DNA from: an uncultured Oceanospirillaceae bacterium
GTDB taxonomy: Bacteria > Pseudomonadota > Gammaproteobacteria > Pseudomonadales > Balneatricaceae
Assembly (NCBI GenBank): GCA_937136055.1
Contig: CAKZOD010000029.1
Location: forward strand, 16,303-80,302
Direction of reading: 5' to 3'
DNA: 64,000 bases
The notes under the pieces are model-generated. The model worked only from the letters and a program-made list of their open reading frames with translations. It had not been told where the DNA came from and ran no database searches. Both the position numbers and the translations under genes were made by a program. Positions 9,593-20,000 of the stretch are shown here, in pieces; positions within the stretch are counted from its first letter, which is position 1; the number at the start of each line of letters is the position of its first letter.

Positions 9593-12553
9593 ATGCCTTT
9601 TGCTGATGCACCACCTTGGATGGTAACTATGACAAGCCAAGAAAACCGTATCGCAATCGTTTCAGATTTGCCCGAATTTGAAGATCGAGATAATCAAGAA
9701 ACAAAATATACTACCTGTTACATGTGTGCTTGCCGCTGTGGTATTAAAGTCACAGTAGAAGATAACAAAGTACGTTTTATTCAGGGTAACCCTAACCACC
9801 CAATCAATAAAGGTGTGCTTTGTGCCAAGGGTAACTCCGGCATAATGAAGCAGTATTCACCAGCGAAGCTTAGCTCTCCATTATTAAGAAAGCCAGGAAC
9901 TGAGCGTGGTGCAGGTGAGTTTGAAGAAATTTCCTGGGAAAAAGCCCTTGGGATTCTTGAAAAACGCTTAAAGCGCATTCGCGAAACCGATCCAAAACAG
10001 CTTGCTTATTTTACAGGTCGTGACCAGATGCAAGCCTTAACGGGTATGTGGGCAAGCCAGTTCGGTACAATTAACTGGGCGGCACACGGCGGTTTCTGCT
10101 CTGTGAATATGGCAGCAGGCGGCCTTTATACAATGGGTCATGCATTTTGGGAGTTTGGTGATCCAGATTGGGAAAACACCAAATATTTCATGATGTGGGG
10201 CGTAGCTGAAGATCATAGCTCAAACCCTATTAAGCTAGGTTTAAAGCGCTTAAAAGAGCGCGGTGCTAAGTTTGTCTCTGTTAACCCTGTTCGTACGGGT
10301 TATCAAGCCATTGCCGATGAGTGGATCTCAATTCGCCCAGGTACTGATGGTATTTTTGCATTATCGATGATTCATGTACTGCTGAAAAATCAGTTGATCG
10401 ATGATGAGTTTTTGATTCGTTACACTAACTCTCCGTACCTAGTTGTTAATACACCGGGTGTTAAAGGTGATGGATTATTCTATCGCGGTGAGAGCGACAA
10501 TCCACAAGTTTGGGATCTACAAAAAGAAGCGTATGTTGATGGCAATCAGCCTGATATCACACCTGCTTTATTTGGTGAATTCACAGCGCCAGATGGTACG
10601 CCACTTCGCACAGCGATGAGTATTTTGGTTGAAAAATACCTCGATGATCAATACGCTCCAGAAGTTGCAGCTAAAGAGTGTGGCGTAAGTGCTGAAGATA
10701 TCGAGCGTATTGCACTTGAAATGGCACACGTCGCTTTCAAAGAAACTATTACTTTAGATGTAGAGTGGACAGATTGGGCAGGGCGTAAGCAAGATAAGTT
10801 TGTTGGTCGTCCGGTATCTATGCATGCGATGCGTGGTATATCTGCTCACTCAAACGGTTTCCAAACATGTCGTTCAATTCACTTACTGCAAATTTTACTG
10901 GGTACTATTGATTGCCCAGGTGGTCACTTAGCTAAGCCGCCATTCCCTAAACATGTACCACCGGGAATCAAGCCTGCTAAAACGAACGTACCTAATACAC
11001 CGCTTAAATCGCCTCCGTTAGGGTTCCCTACATGCCCTGAAGATCTTGTTATCGATGATGATGGTCAGCCGTTGCGTATAGATAAAGCGTATAGCTGGGA
11101 TGCACCGATCTCTTGTCATGGTTTAATGCACATGGTGATCAGCAATGCTGTGAAGGGCGACCCGTACAAGATTGATACTTTGATGTTGTTCATGGCGAAT
11201 ATGGCGTGGAACTCATCAATGAATACGGCGCAAACTCTTGAAATGTTATGTGCTAAAGAAGATGACGGTGAATACAAGATTCCATTCATTGTTTGCTCTG
11301 ATGCTTTTAACTCTGAAATGGTTGCTTATTCTGATCTGGTTCTTCCTGATACAACGTATCTTGAGCGCTACGACACTATTTCGATGCTTGATAGACCTAT
11401 TTCAGAACCACACGCGGCTTGTGACTCAGTACGTATTCCCGTGGTTAAGCCAGATCGCGATGTGATGTCTTGGCAAGAAGTGATGGTTGAAATGGCTGGG
11501 CGCTTAGGTTTCCCTGCGTTCACTAAAGATGGCGGCGAGCGCAAGTACGATAGCTACAAAGATTTCATCGTTAACTTTGAGAAAGAGCCTGGTATAGGTT
11601 TCTTAGCTGGATATCGCGGTGAAGATGGTTCTAAGTCATTGCGCGGTGAGCCTAACCCTCGTCAGTGGGAAGCTTATGAAGAAAACGAAGGTTTCTTTGA
11701 GTTTGAGCTAGGGATGAACCAGCGTTATATGCGCCATGCCAACAAAGATTACTTAGAGCTTGCTAAAGAAGCGGGTTGGGTTGGTAGCACTGATCAAATA
11801 TTGATTGAAGTTTACTCTGAAAAGCTACAAACATTCCGCTTAGCAGGGCAAGGTTTGTACGATGGGCCAATGCCAACAGAGGCGCATCATAAAGAGCGCT
11901 TAGTGAAGTATTTTGATCCATTGCCTATCTATTATATGCCGCTAGAAGAGCAGCGTATCGATAGAGACGAATACCCGTTCCACGCAGTTAACCAGCGCCC
12001 AATGTTTATGTATCACAGCTGGGATAGCCAAAACGCTTGGCTGCGTCAAATCATGAACCAAAACTATTTGTTCATGAACCGTATAGCAGGTGAGAAACTG
12101 GGTATTGAAGATCTTTCATGGGCTTGGGTTGAATCGCATAACGGTAAGATCCGTGTGCAAGTTAAGTTGATGGAAGGTACTAACGAGCACACTGTTTGGA
12201 CATGGAACGCTATTGCTAAGCGCGGTGGTGCTTGGGGATTATCTGACGATGCGAATGAAGCAAGTGATGCATTCTTAATGAACCATTTGATTTCAGAGCT
12301 ACTACCCGTTAAAGGTGATGAGCAAGATAGAATCACTAACTCTGACCCAGTGACAGGGCAAGCGGCTTGGTACGATTTGCGCGTTAAAATTACACCTGCT
12401 AAAGAAGGTGAGACTGGTGCTTGGCCTGAGTTTTCAGCTTTGAAGCCACAGCCAAACGCTAGCAAATCACCTGATATGTTGAGTTATTCGTCACATAAAA
12501 ATGTCAATTTAGTGCGCAGCTGGGCTGACACACTGTTTCGCGGAGATAAGTAA
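9593..12553 (+). CDS. soeA: Sulfite dehydrogenase (quinone) catalytic subunit, molybdopterin oxidoreductase SoeA
   Basis: A 986-residue DMSO-reductase-family enzyme. An N-terminal Cx2Cx3C...C motif (CYMCACRC followed by GVLC) binds a [4Fe-4S] cluster, and a Cys in GGFCSVNMAAGG is the likely molybdenum ligand. There is no Tat signal, so it should face the cytoplasm as SoeA does, oxidising sulfite to sulfate and passing electrons through SoeB/SoeC to quinone. Size, lack of leader, and the ferredoxin plus DmsC-type partner support Soe over thiosulfate, polysulfide or DMSO reductases. The start is uncertain: 9593 has little ribosome-binding signal, while ATGs at 9620 and 9629 (GGATGG upstream of 9629) are equally plausible. 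It abuts soeB directly. Confidence 0.83.
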   Translation: MPFADAPPWMVTMTSQENRIAIVSDLPEFEDRDNQETKYTTCYMCACRCGIKVTVEDNKVRFIQGNPNHPINKGVLCAKGNSGIMKQYSPAKLSSPLLRKPGTERGAGEFEEISWEKALGILEKRLKRIRETDPKQLAYFTGRDQMQALTGMWASQFGTINWAAHGGFCSVNMAAGGLYTMGHAFWEFGDPDWENTKYFMMWGVAEDHSSNPIKLGLKRLKERGAKFVSVNPVRTGYQAIADEWISIRPGTDGIFALSMIHVLLKNQLIDDEFLIRYTNSPYLVVNTPGVKGDGLFYRGESDNPQVWDLQKEAYVDGNQPDITPALFGEFTAPDGTPLRTAMSILVEKYLDDQYAPEVAAKECGVSAEDIERIALEMAHVAFKETITLDVEWTDWAGRKQDKFVGRPVSMHAMRGISAHSNGFQTCRSIHLLQILLGTIDCPGGHLAKPPFPKHVPPGIKPAKTNVPNTPLKSPPLGFPTCPEDLVIDDDGQPLRIDKAYSWDAPISCHGLMHMVISNAVKGDPYKIDTLMLFMANMAWNSSMNTAQTLEMLCAKEDDGEYKIPFIVCSDAFNSEMVAYSDLVLPDTTYLERYDTISMLDRPISEPHAACDSVRIPVVKPDRDVMSWQEVMVEMAGRLGFPAFTKDGGERKYDSYKDFIVNFEKEPGIGFLAGYRGEDGSKSLRGEPNPRQWEAYEENEGFFEFELGMNQRYMRHANKDYLELAKEAGWVGSTDQILIEVYSEKLQTFRLAGQGLYDGPMPTEAHHKERLVKYFDPLPIYYMPLEEQRIDRDEYPFHAVNQRPMFMYHSWDSQNAWLRQIMNQNYLFMNRIAGEKLGIEDLSWAWVESHNGKIRVQVKLMEGTNEHTVWTWNAIAKRGGAWGLSDDANEASDAFLMNHLISELLPVKGDEQDRITNSDPVTGQAAWYDLRVKITPAKEGETGAWPEFSALKPQPNASKSPDMLSYSSHKNVNLVRSWADTLFRGDK

Positions 12554-13243
12554 ATGAAACTAGGTTTAGTTGTTGATTTAGATACTTGTGTCGGTTGTCA
12601 TGGTTGTGCGACTGCTTGTAAGCAATGGAATACATCGGGCACCATTGGGCCTTTATCTGATAAAGATCCGTATGGAAAAGATCCTAATGGCGCATGGCTT
12701 AACCGTATTCGCACTTATGAAGTGGGGGATACGCCGAACAGTAAAACCGTTCATATGCCAATGTCTTGCATGCATTGTGAAGATGCCGCTTGTGTCACAG
12801 TGTGCCCAACGGGTGCGTCATACAAGCGTAGTGAAGATGGTATCGTGCTTGTGGATCAAGACAAGTGCATGGGTTGTAATTTGTGCGCATGGGCTTGCCC
12901 ATATGGTGCACGTGAATTAGACCCTAATGAAGGCACAATGAAAAAGTGTACTTTATGTGTGGATCGTATTTACGATGAAAAATTACCAGAAGATGAGCGC
13001 AAGCCTGCTTGTGTACTTACCTGTCCTACTAAGTCGCGTACTTTCGGTGACTTTGATGATCCAAACTCTGAGGTGAGCAAGCTAGTGCGTGAGCGCGCAG
13101 GTAAGCAATTAATGCCTGAGCTTGGCTATAATCCTGTGAACACTTACTTGCCGCCGCGTAATAAACCTGTGGCTGTTAAGTACGAAACTACAGGTATTGC
13201 AGGTAAAGTTAAAGGTTGGGTGAATAAGGTTATCGCACGTTAA
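12554..13243 (+). CDS. soeB: Sulfite dehydrogenase iron-sulfur subunit SoeB
   Basis: A 229-residue ferredoxin-type protein with the four cysteine clusters expected for four [4Fe-4S] centres. These are DTCVGCHGCATAC near the N-terminus, CMHCEDAACVTVCP, KCMGCNLCAWACP, and KKCTLC with a later ACVLTCP. It carries electrons from SoeA to the membrane anchor. The ATG follows the soeA stop without a gap (TAA then ATG), so translation is coupled. The domain order is that of DmsB/SoeB proteins and there is no signal peptide, consistent with a cytoplasm-facing complex. Confidence 0.88.
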   Translation: MKLGLVVDLDTCVGCHGCATACKQWNTSGTIGPLSDKDPYGKDPNGAWLNRIRTYEVGDTPNSKTVHMPMSCMHCEDAACVTVCPTGASYKRSEDGIVLVDQDKCMGCNLCAWACPYGARELDPNEGTMKKCTLCVDRIYDEKLPEDERKPACVLTCPTKSRTFGDFDDPNSEVSKLVRERAGKQLMPELGYNPVNTYLPPRNKPVAVKYETTGIAGKVKGWVNKVIAR

Positions 13244-13287
13244 TAAGGGTGTTAAAGTCGTGAACCTTTAGGTTTGCGACATCCTTA
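13244..13287 (+). other. Intercistronic hairpin between soeB and soeC
   Basis: An imperfect long stem-loop starts immediately after the soeB stop (TAAGG at 13244 pairs with CCTTA at 13283-13287, with further paired blocks inside). It has no T-run and lies in the 135-base soeB-soeC gap. It probably modulates mRNA stability or relative expression of soeC. Confidence 0.45.
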
Positions 13288-13378
13288 CTAAGGGTAGTTT
13301 TATTGATCATCAGTATTTTAAATACTGTTTTGAGTAAGAATAGATAACTGTTAGCAGTTAACAATATTGGAGAATAGT

Positions 13379-14308
13379 ATGCATCCAGCTTTTTCGGTGC
13401 TGATCTTTACAGTAGTTTCAGGCGCAGGCTATGGCTTAATCTTCCTAACAATTTTAGGGCATTTAAGTGGTTTGGCCGTTTTACAAAATCAGTCGTTATT
13501 ATTAAGTAGTGGTGTGTTATCACTGGTAATGATTTCTGGCGGATTGCTTTCATCAACCTTGCATTTGGCAAATCCAAAAAATGCATGGCGCGCATTCAGT
13601 CGTTTCAAAACAAGTTGGTTATCACGTGAAGCCGTGTTTGCTATTTTGTTTTATCCTTTTGCTTTGTTGTATCTGATTGGAGTTTGGATGCAAGGCGCTG
13701 AAATAGCGGCTGTATTTAGCTTGGCAGGATGGGTTGCCGCTGTTTTAGCGATGATTACTTTGTTCTGCACAAGTATGATTTATGCAAGCTTAAAAACTAT
13801 CCGTCAATGGAACAGTGCACTGACACCTGTGAGCTATTTGGCATTAGGTTTGATGTCAGGCGGTGTTTTATTATTGATGTTACAAATCATGGTAGACGAC
13901 ACGGCTTCTGATGTGTTGAAAAATGTAGCCCTTGCTTTGTTGTGTGTGGGTGTAACAGTTAAAGTCATTTACTTTTTCTGGATTGGCAAGCCTTCAGGTA
14001 GCAGTATCAAAACAGCAACAGGCTTTACTCAAGCAAGTGTACGTTTGTTAGATCAAGGGCACAGTTCAAATGGCTTTTTGAATAACGAATTCGGTTATAC
14101 TGTCAGTGCTAATAAGCTTCTAAGAATTCGTTTCTTAGCGGTAGCGGTGGCTTTCTTTTTACCGATGCTATTGGTTTGCCTAAGTGGTCCGTTTGCACTT
14201 GTTATAGCAACACTTGCAATGCTTGCAGGGTTGTTGGCTGAGCGCTGGTTGTTCTTTGCTGAAGCAAGGCATGTGGTGAGAATGTTCCACGGTGATCAAA
14301 GCGTGTAA
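13379..14308 (+). CDS. soeC: Sulfite dehydrogenase membrane anchor SoeC (DmsC-type)
   Basis: A 309-residue polytopic protein with about eight hydrophobic helices, of the DmsC/YnfH anchor type, which oxidises or reduces quinone for molybdoenzymes. It begins MHPAFSVLIFTVVSGAGYG, a typical SoeC/DmsC start. The ATG at 13379 is chosen because GGAG lies 6 bases upstream. A TTG at 13367 would place the start over this Shine-Dalgarno sequence and is unlikely. It is the third gene of soeABC and is followed by a strong terminator. Confidence 0.87.
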   Translation: MHPAFSVLIFTVVSGAGYGLIFLTILGHLSGLAVLQNQSLLLSSGVLSLVMISGGLLSSTLHLANPKNAWRAFSRFKTSWLSREAVFAILFYPFALLYLIGVWMQGAEIAAVFSLAGWVAAVLAMITLFCTSMIYASLKTIRQWNSALTPVSYLALGLMSGGVLLLMLQIMVDDTASDVLKNVALALLCVGVTVKVIYFFWIGKPSGSSIKTATGFTQASVRLLDQGHSSNGFLNNEFGYTVSANKLLRIRFLAVAVAFFLPMLLVCLSGPFALVIATLAMLAGLLAERWLFFAEARHVVRMFHGDQSV

Positions 14309-14330
14309 TTCGATAATTAAATATTTAAAG

Positions 14331-14356
14331 ATCCTCGCTATGCGGGGATTTTTTTT
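14331..14356 (+). terminator. Rho-independent terminator of soeABC
   Basis: An 8-bp stem with one G-T wobble (14331-14338 with 14342-14349) and a tight 3-base loop is followed by eight T residues. It lies 23 bases after the soeC stop. Confidence 0.9.
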
Positions 14357-14594
14357 GCCTGTAATTATCTTATAAATTTTAGAATTAATGTATTTGAGTC
14401 TGGGAAAATAGGCTATCAAGCAGGATGATGCTTTGATTATGTAGATCTAGTATTTCGGGCTAGTGGTGTGGTTCTTATAAAGCAATGCTGCTTTTTGTGG
14501 CTGTAGTGATGCAGTACTTTGGAGGGGAATTTAGTTTTTGCAGTTAAAAGTTGTTTAAACGAAAAGAAGTGATGAGAGGGAAGGGTTGTATAAA

Positions 14595-14629
14595 TAAGAC
14601 AAGGCAGAAAAATATTCTTCCTTGTCTTA
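14595..14629 (-). terminator. Terminator-like hairpin after roxA
   Basis: A perfect 10-bp inverted repeat (14595-14604 with 14620-14629) with a 15-base loop, 28 bases past the roxA stop. The T-tail on the minus strand is weak. Confidence 0.6.
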
Positions 14630-14656
14630 AGTGGCTTTTTACTTACAGCTCAGGGC

Positions 14657-15817
14657 TTACAAAATTTCATAAGCACCAATTTTGATCAAGTTTGCCATCA
14701 TTTTGACTCGCTCTTGTGAGTGAGTGATTTGATCGGCATCAATCTGATCATTTGCCGTTAGCAGCTCAACAAAATCTTGTTGCTCTGGTGCGATTTTGCA
14801 GCACATTCCATTAATGAAAAAGAGTATGTCAGTGTCAGGATTAGCCTGTTGGTAAGCGAGTCGAGTGCCTGGAATTTTGCTCAGAGATGATGCTTGTTCA
14901 ATCGCTTCGGTGATTTCAGCAATGGTGTTTTCTAAATGGAACTCTTGCTGTTGCTCATGGTATTTGTGCTCTGTCATATAGCAACCGAACCATTGTTCAA
15001 TTAGGCCAGGCTGGTTTATGTATGACTGGAGAATATCTTTCACATCAGTAATGGTTTTGCTGTCCATGAAAGCGCTATTAGATTGTGCTTTTAAATCTTT
15101 ATCTTGATAGCGCAGCTCGTTACTTAAATCGTGTGCGACAAAATCGCTGAAGTTTAATAGTATTTCTGAATGGGAGGGTGCTCTAAAACCAACTGAATAG
15201 GTTGTGCAGTCATCCGTTAGGGCGATGCCATCGTGACCTACTTTTGGTGGGAGGTAAAGCATGTCTCCCGGGTTTAATACTACACTATGCTCTGCTTCAA
15301 ACTGTTCTAGCAGCATGAGTTGTTCATTGTCGGCTCTAGGTGAGTATTCGTCATATAAGCCTCCGTAGTGCCATTCACGCTGTCCGGTTGCCTGTAACAG
15401 AAAGACATCGTAGTTGTCGTAATGTGGGCCTACGCCGCCACCTTGGCTCGCATAGGAGATCATTAGATCATCAATGCGCCATTGTGGAATAAAATCAAAC
15501 TGCTTAAGAAAGTCGTTAGCAGCAGGGTGCCAGTGATCTACAGCTTGTACAAGCAGTGTCCAATGGGATTTTGGTAGCTCAGAAAAATCTTCTTCCTTGA
15601 GTGGGCCGTGTTGCATTGACCACTGGTTGTTTTGATTGTCTTGAACAATTAAGCGTGACTCAACTTCTTCTTCGCACGCCAGTCCTGCCAGCTCATCGGC
15701 TTCTACGAAAGGTTCAAAGTTGTCGATTGCGTTGCGAATGACGAGAGGCTTTTTCTGCCAGTATTGGCTTAAAAATGTTTCAAGTGACATATCACCTAAA
15801 GGAAGATTTTTACTCAT
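14657..15817 (-). CDS. roxA: Ribosomal protein uL16 arginine hydroxylase (JmjC oxygenase RoxA/YcfD)
   Basis: This 386-residue Fe(II)/2-oxoglutarate oxygenase has a JmjC/cupin core: HYD at residues 132-134 (the HxD motif in GVGPHYDNYDVFLLQ) and the distal His in KVGHDG at 195. The C-terminal winged-helix-like region is typical of YcfD. The enzyme hydroxylates an arginine of 50S protein L16. Its start overlaps the trmJ stop by one base (TAATG), so the two are translationally coupled. The pair links ribosomal and tRNA modification. Confidence 0.93.
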   Translation of the reverse strand: MSKNLPLGDMSLETFLSQYWQKKPLVIRNAIDNFEPFVEADELAGLACEEEVESRLIVQDNQNNQWSMQHGPLKEEDFSELPKSHWTLLVQAVDHWHPAANDFLKQFDFIPQWRIDDLMISYASQGGGVGPHYDNYDVFLLQATGQREWHYGGLYDEYSPRADNEQLMLLEQFEAEHSVVLNPGDMLYLPPKVGHDGIALTDDCTTYSVGFRAPSHSEILLNFSDFVAHDLSNELRYQDKDLKAQSNSAFMDSKTITDVKDILQSYINQPGLIEQWFGCYMTEHKYHEQQQEFHLENTIAEITEAIEQASSLSKIPGTRLAYQQANPDTDILFFINGMCCKIAPEQQDFVELLTANDQIDADQITHSQERVKMMANLIKIGAYEIL

Positions 15818-16617
15818 TATTTATGTGTCTCATCGCTGTTTGGTTGTGATGCTTCGGGTTGCAACGTCTCTTGCTTATTTTGCTGCTCTAGGCTTTCATT
15901 TTGTAGCGTGTCAATGCGCTTTTCGATGGAAGATAAAACGCCTCTGAGCATTCCTAGTTCTTCTCTTTCAGGACGTGCGCGGTTAAATAGGCGCTGTAGC
16001 TTTTGCATTGCTCTCCCTTCGTGCTGGGGAATAAGGAAGTGCGCTTTGCGCAAAACGGTTTCTAAGTGCTGATAGAAGTAGCCAACATCTTTTTGTGCAG
16101 GGTAGTCGACAGTTGTTTGTGTCTCGTTTTGCTGCGTGTTTAACCAGATTTCATAACACACGATTTGTAATGCCTGTGAGATATTAAGTACAGGGTATTC
16201 AGGGTTAGTGGGGATAAACAAGTGGAAATTACAAAGGCTGAGCTCTTCATTGAGTAATCCTGAGCTTTCACGGCCAAATAGAATGGCGACATTGGCATCA
16301 TCGGTCTGCTTCATTATTTCAACAGCGCCTTTTTTAACGTCTAGTAATGGGAGGTCAAAGGTGCGTGTTCGAGCGCTGGTACCGATCACTAATTGGCAAT
16401 CGCTTAGGACTTCATCAAGGCTGCTAACAACTTTTGCTTGTTCTAATATATCTTGTGCACCAGCTGCGCGTGCGGTTGCCTCTCCACTGGGGAAATCTAC
16501 AGGGTCCACTAGGTATAAATTGGAGAGCCCCATGTTTTTCATAGCTCTGGCTGCAGCGCCAATATTGCCGGGGTGGAAGGTGTTAATCAGTACGATTCGA
16601 ATGTTTTCTAATTGCAT
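15817..16617 (-). CDS. trmJ: tRNA (cytidine/uridine-32-2'-O)-methyltransferase TrmJ
   Basis: This 266-residue SPOUT methyltransferase begins LENIRIVLINTFHPGNIGAA and carries the TrmJ motifs IGTSARTR, VAILFGRESSGLLNEEL and YPVLNISQALQIVCYE, which form the knotted SAM site. The last 35 residues are a polar Q/E-rich tail of unknown role. TrmJ methylates the ribose at position 32 of several tRNAs. It is the first gene of the trmJ-roxA operon and sits downstream of rne, all on the minus strand. Confidence 0.95.
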   Translation of the reverse strand: MQLENIRIVLINTFHPGNIGAAARAMKNMGLSNLYLVDPVDFPSGEATARAAGAQDILEQAKVVSSLDEVLSDCQLVIGTSARTRTFDLPLLDVKKGAVEIMKQTDDANVAILFGRESSGLLNEELSLCNFHLFIPTNPEYPVLNISQALQIVCYEIWLNTQQNETQTTVDYPAQKDVGYFYQHLETVLRKAHFLIPQHEGRAMQKLQRLFNRARPEREELGMLRGVLSSIEKRIDTLQNESLEQQNKQETLQPEASQPNSDETHK

Positions 16618-17017
16618 AGTTAGTGTTACGTAGTCGTCATCAATGAAGGTAAGTTGTAAGCGTTTTGGTTAATTCCCAAGAGTGATGTAGTTTATAGATG
16701 CCGCAGATAAATGCTAGCGTAGATGTTATTCGCGTTGGCTGTGTTTTGTGCTTAATAGCTAAAAACGTGGATAAAATGATTGGCAAAAAGTATTGCAGAG
16801 CTTGGTGTATAAGAGGGAAGTAAAGGAAAGCAAAATCCCCTTCAATTATTAGCCTTGTTGCGTAAAGGCAAATAAAGGCAAATAAGGCTTAAAGCCAAGG
16901 GGATTTATGTAAATTCACAGTCATCAATCAAGTGAGAAAGAGCTATCGTCAATTTTCGTGATAGCTCATCCTCTAGCTTGTGGTAGTACTTGTTTTTAAG
17001 CTAAGTACCTAGCTGTT
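16618..17017. other. Intergenic region rne / trmJ
   Basis: These 400 bases hold the rne terminator (16833-16906), a 7-bp inverted repeat at 16941-16947 with 16960-16966, and the trmJ promoter region. The terminator loop contains AAAGGCAAAT twice in tandem. No gene was recognised. Confidence 0.5.
16833..16906 (-). terminator. Probable terminator of rne
   Basis: A perfect 10-bp stem (16833-16842 with 16897-16906) encloses a smaller inner hairpin (AGCCTT at 16851 with AAGGCT at 16884). On the minus strand the closing GGGGAT is followed by TTTGCTTTCC, a U-rich tail. Confidence 0.65.
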
Positions 17018-20000
17018 TTACGAGTTTGATTGCTGTTCGCGGCGTTTAATCTCACGAGGATCATTAGCGGCGCGTGTTCTGCGTCTGCGAGGAGGCTTTT
17101 CAGCTTCTTGTGCGGCTGGCGCATCTGCGTTTTCAAAATCAAGTTCAGATTGAGCTTGTTGAGATTGCTCAGTCGTATCTGATTTCTCGGCTTCTGTTTC
17201 AGCTTCTGTCTCAGTTGTTTCTTGAGCAGGTGTTGCCTCTACATCTGCTACTTCAACGTCAGATTCTGCTACTGTTACTGCTGGTTCAGCGTTAGCTTGT
17301 GCAGTATTTTCTTGGTCAGTAGGTTCTTCTTGTGTAGTTGATTCTTCAGCTTTTTGTACCTCAGTATCAATTACTGTTTCAGTGGTTTCAGCTTCTGCTT
17401 GAGTGCTCTGCTCACTGTTGTCAGTTGCTTCCTCTGGCGCAGCTTCGGTTATTGCCTCTGGTGAAATTTCCTCTGCAGGCTCTTCAGCGGTAACAGCTTC
17501 TTGTGTAACAGGAGTTGCTTGAGCTTCACTAGCCGTCTCTTCTGAACTTGTTGTATCAGTAGATTGAGCTTCTTTGTTTTCAGTTTCAGTGCTTGTTGTA
17601 TCAGAGCTTTCGCTCTTAGCTTCTTCAACTGCAGTGCTGGTAGCTTCAGCCGCTGGGTTTTCAGAAACTGCTTTAGTTTCAGAAGGCACAGGCGTGTCGT
17701 TAGCTAAGTTGCTGTTGGCAATAGCAGCGGCTAATTCTGCTGAAGCTTTTGCGAACTCTGCATTGTTATCATTGCTTTGAGGCGTAGCATCAAGTAGTTC
17801 ATTAAGCTCGGCAGTTGGTGCTTTATCAGCAACAGTTTCTGTTTCTACAGGCTTGGTGGTAACTTTTTCTTCCTTTGCTGCGTTGTGCTTGTTCGCGCCT
17901 CTTGAAGATCTACCTTTGCTTTGCTCAGAATTACGCTTCTCATTAGGCTTGCGGTTATTCTGAGGTTTGCTTTCAGAGTTGCTTTGCTCTTTGCTTTCTT
18001 TTTGAGCAGGAGCCGCTTGAGTCGTTTCAGCTGTTGAGCTGGTCTCATTTAACGCATCTGAGTTAGCAACTAGGTTGCGGTTTGCTTTGCGGTTAGAGTT
18101 GCGACGGCGCTTACCGCGGCCACTTGGAGCGGCAGTGTATTGCGTGTCATCAGCTTGTGTGTTCTCAGCTTTTTCAGTGCGCTCAGGTTTAGCCTTGCGA
18201 TTGTCGTTGTTTTTACGATTACGACGTCTTACTGGCTTGTGTTCTTCATTGCCTTTTGCTTCAGGAATGATAGAGGTTTCTTCAGCGTTTACGGTGATAA
18301 TTTCGTCTTGGCGATTGCCGCGGCGTTTATCGTCATTGTCAGAGCGAGAACGGCGAGCGTTTCTTGCAGGGCGCTTATTGTTGTCGCGACGCTTTTTGTT
18401 GTTATTTGAGCGAGAGTTTGTGCCCTTGTTGTTCTGGGTAGTTTTCTCTTCTTCAAATAAGCTGCCTAAGCCAAGGGCGGTCAATAGCATTTGCATTAAG
18501 CCTTTTTTAGGCTTGCTGGCTGCTTTTGTCGGCGCTTTCTTAGCGGGCTCTTCAGTTGGAACTTCCGCTTTAGCAGGAGTGGCAGCAGGTGCCGGCGTTT
18601 TAGGTGTAACCGCTTGTACAGCTGCAGTTTCTCTATTGACCATCTGCTCTGATTCACTTTGAGTAAAGTGCTCAATTGGCTCTGGCTCAGGCTGTAAGCT
18701 ATAGCTTGTATCGTTAGTTGTGGTTACAGAGTGGTCGTCACGTAAGCGCACTACTTCATAATGCGGTGTTTCCATGTTTGGATTAGGCACGATGACAACT
18801 CGAACTTTCTGTCTTACTTCAATGTCGTGAACGATACGGCGCTTTTCGTTGAGTAAGTATGTAGCTACTTGTACAGGTAAAATCGCGCGGATTTGAGCAG
18901 TGCGATCTTTCGCTGACTCTTCTTCAATCAGACGCATGATCGATAGCGCAATAGATTCAGTGTCACGGATCGAACCTTGGCCGCTACAGCGAGGGCAAAC
19001 AATACCGCGAGACTCAGTAAGAGAAGGGCGTAAACGCTGGCGCGACATTTCTAGCAAGCCGAAACGAGAAATACGGCCCATTTGGACTCTGGCGCGATCA
19101 AGTTTAAGCGAGTCTTTTAAGCGGTCTTCAACAGCTCTTTGGTGCTTGATAGGGCTCATGTCGATAAAATCGATAACCACTAATCCACCAATATCACGCA
19201 AGCGTAATTGGCGAGCAATTTCTTCAGCAGCTTCAAGGTTGGTGTTAAGTGCTGTCTCTTCGATATCGCTGCCGCGTGTGGCTTTGGCGGAGTTGATATC
19301 AATAGAAACCAGCGCTTCAGTTGGATCTATAACGATAGAGCCACCTGATGGAAGTTTAACTTCACGCTCAAAAGCAGTCTCAATTTGCGATTCAATTTGG
19401 AAGCGATTGAATAGAGGGATTTCTTCTTGGTAGCGCTTAAGTTTGTTTTCGTAAGTCGGCATGACTTGTTGAACAAACACTTGTGCTTCAGAGAAAGCTT
19501 GGTCTGTATCGATCAGCACTTCGCCAATATCGGCGCGCAAATAGTCGCGAATAGCGCGAATAATAACGTTGCTTTCTTGGTAAATTAGGAAAGGAGACGG
19601 CTTTTGGCTGCTTTGTTTAATCGCATCCCAAAGAGTGCTTAGGTAATCAAGGTCCCACTGTAAATCTTGTGATGAGCGGCCTACACCCGCTGTGCGCACG
19701 ATAATGCCCATGCGATCAGGAATGGTTACACCGTCAAGTGCCGCTTTAAGATTTGTTCTGTCTTCGCCTTCAATGCGGCGTGAAATACCACCTGCACGAG
19801 GGTTGTTCGGCATCAGTACAAGGTAGCGACCAGCAAGGGAGATAAAAGTTGTTAAGGCTGCGCCTTTGTTACCGCGCTCTTCCTTGTCAACTTGAACGAT
19901 GACTTCAGTACCTTCTTTAACAACATCTTTAATGCTTGGGCGACCGCCTCTAGTTGGCGATTTAAAGAAGTATTCACGTGAGATTTCTTTTAACGGTAGG

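Larger units (their letters stand above)
14309..14656. other. Intergenic region soeC / roxA
   Basis: This 348-base stretch between convergent genes holds two terminators (14331-14356 and 14595-14629). No ORF or RNA gene was recognised between them. Confidence 0.55.

Noticed and set aside
12064..12465. 133-codon minus-strand frame inside soeA
   Set aside because: Antisense shadow of a conserved molybdoenzyme region; no independent coding evidence.
18075..18662. 195-codon plus-strand frame opposite rne
   Set aside because: It is the complement of the arginine- and acid-rich low-complexity half of RNase E; composition bias creates long antisense frames and no ribosome-binding site or family match is visible.
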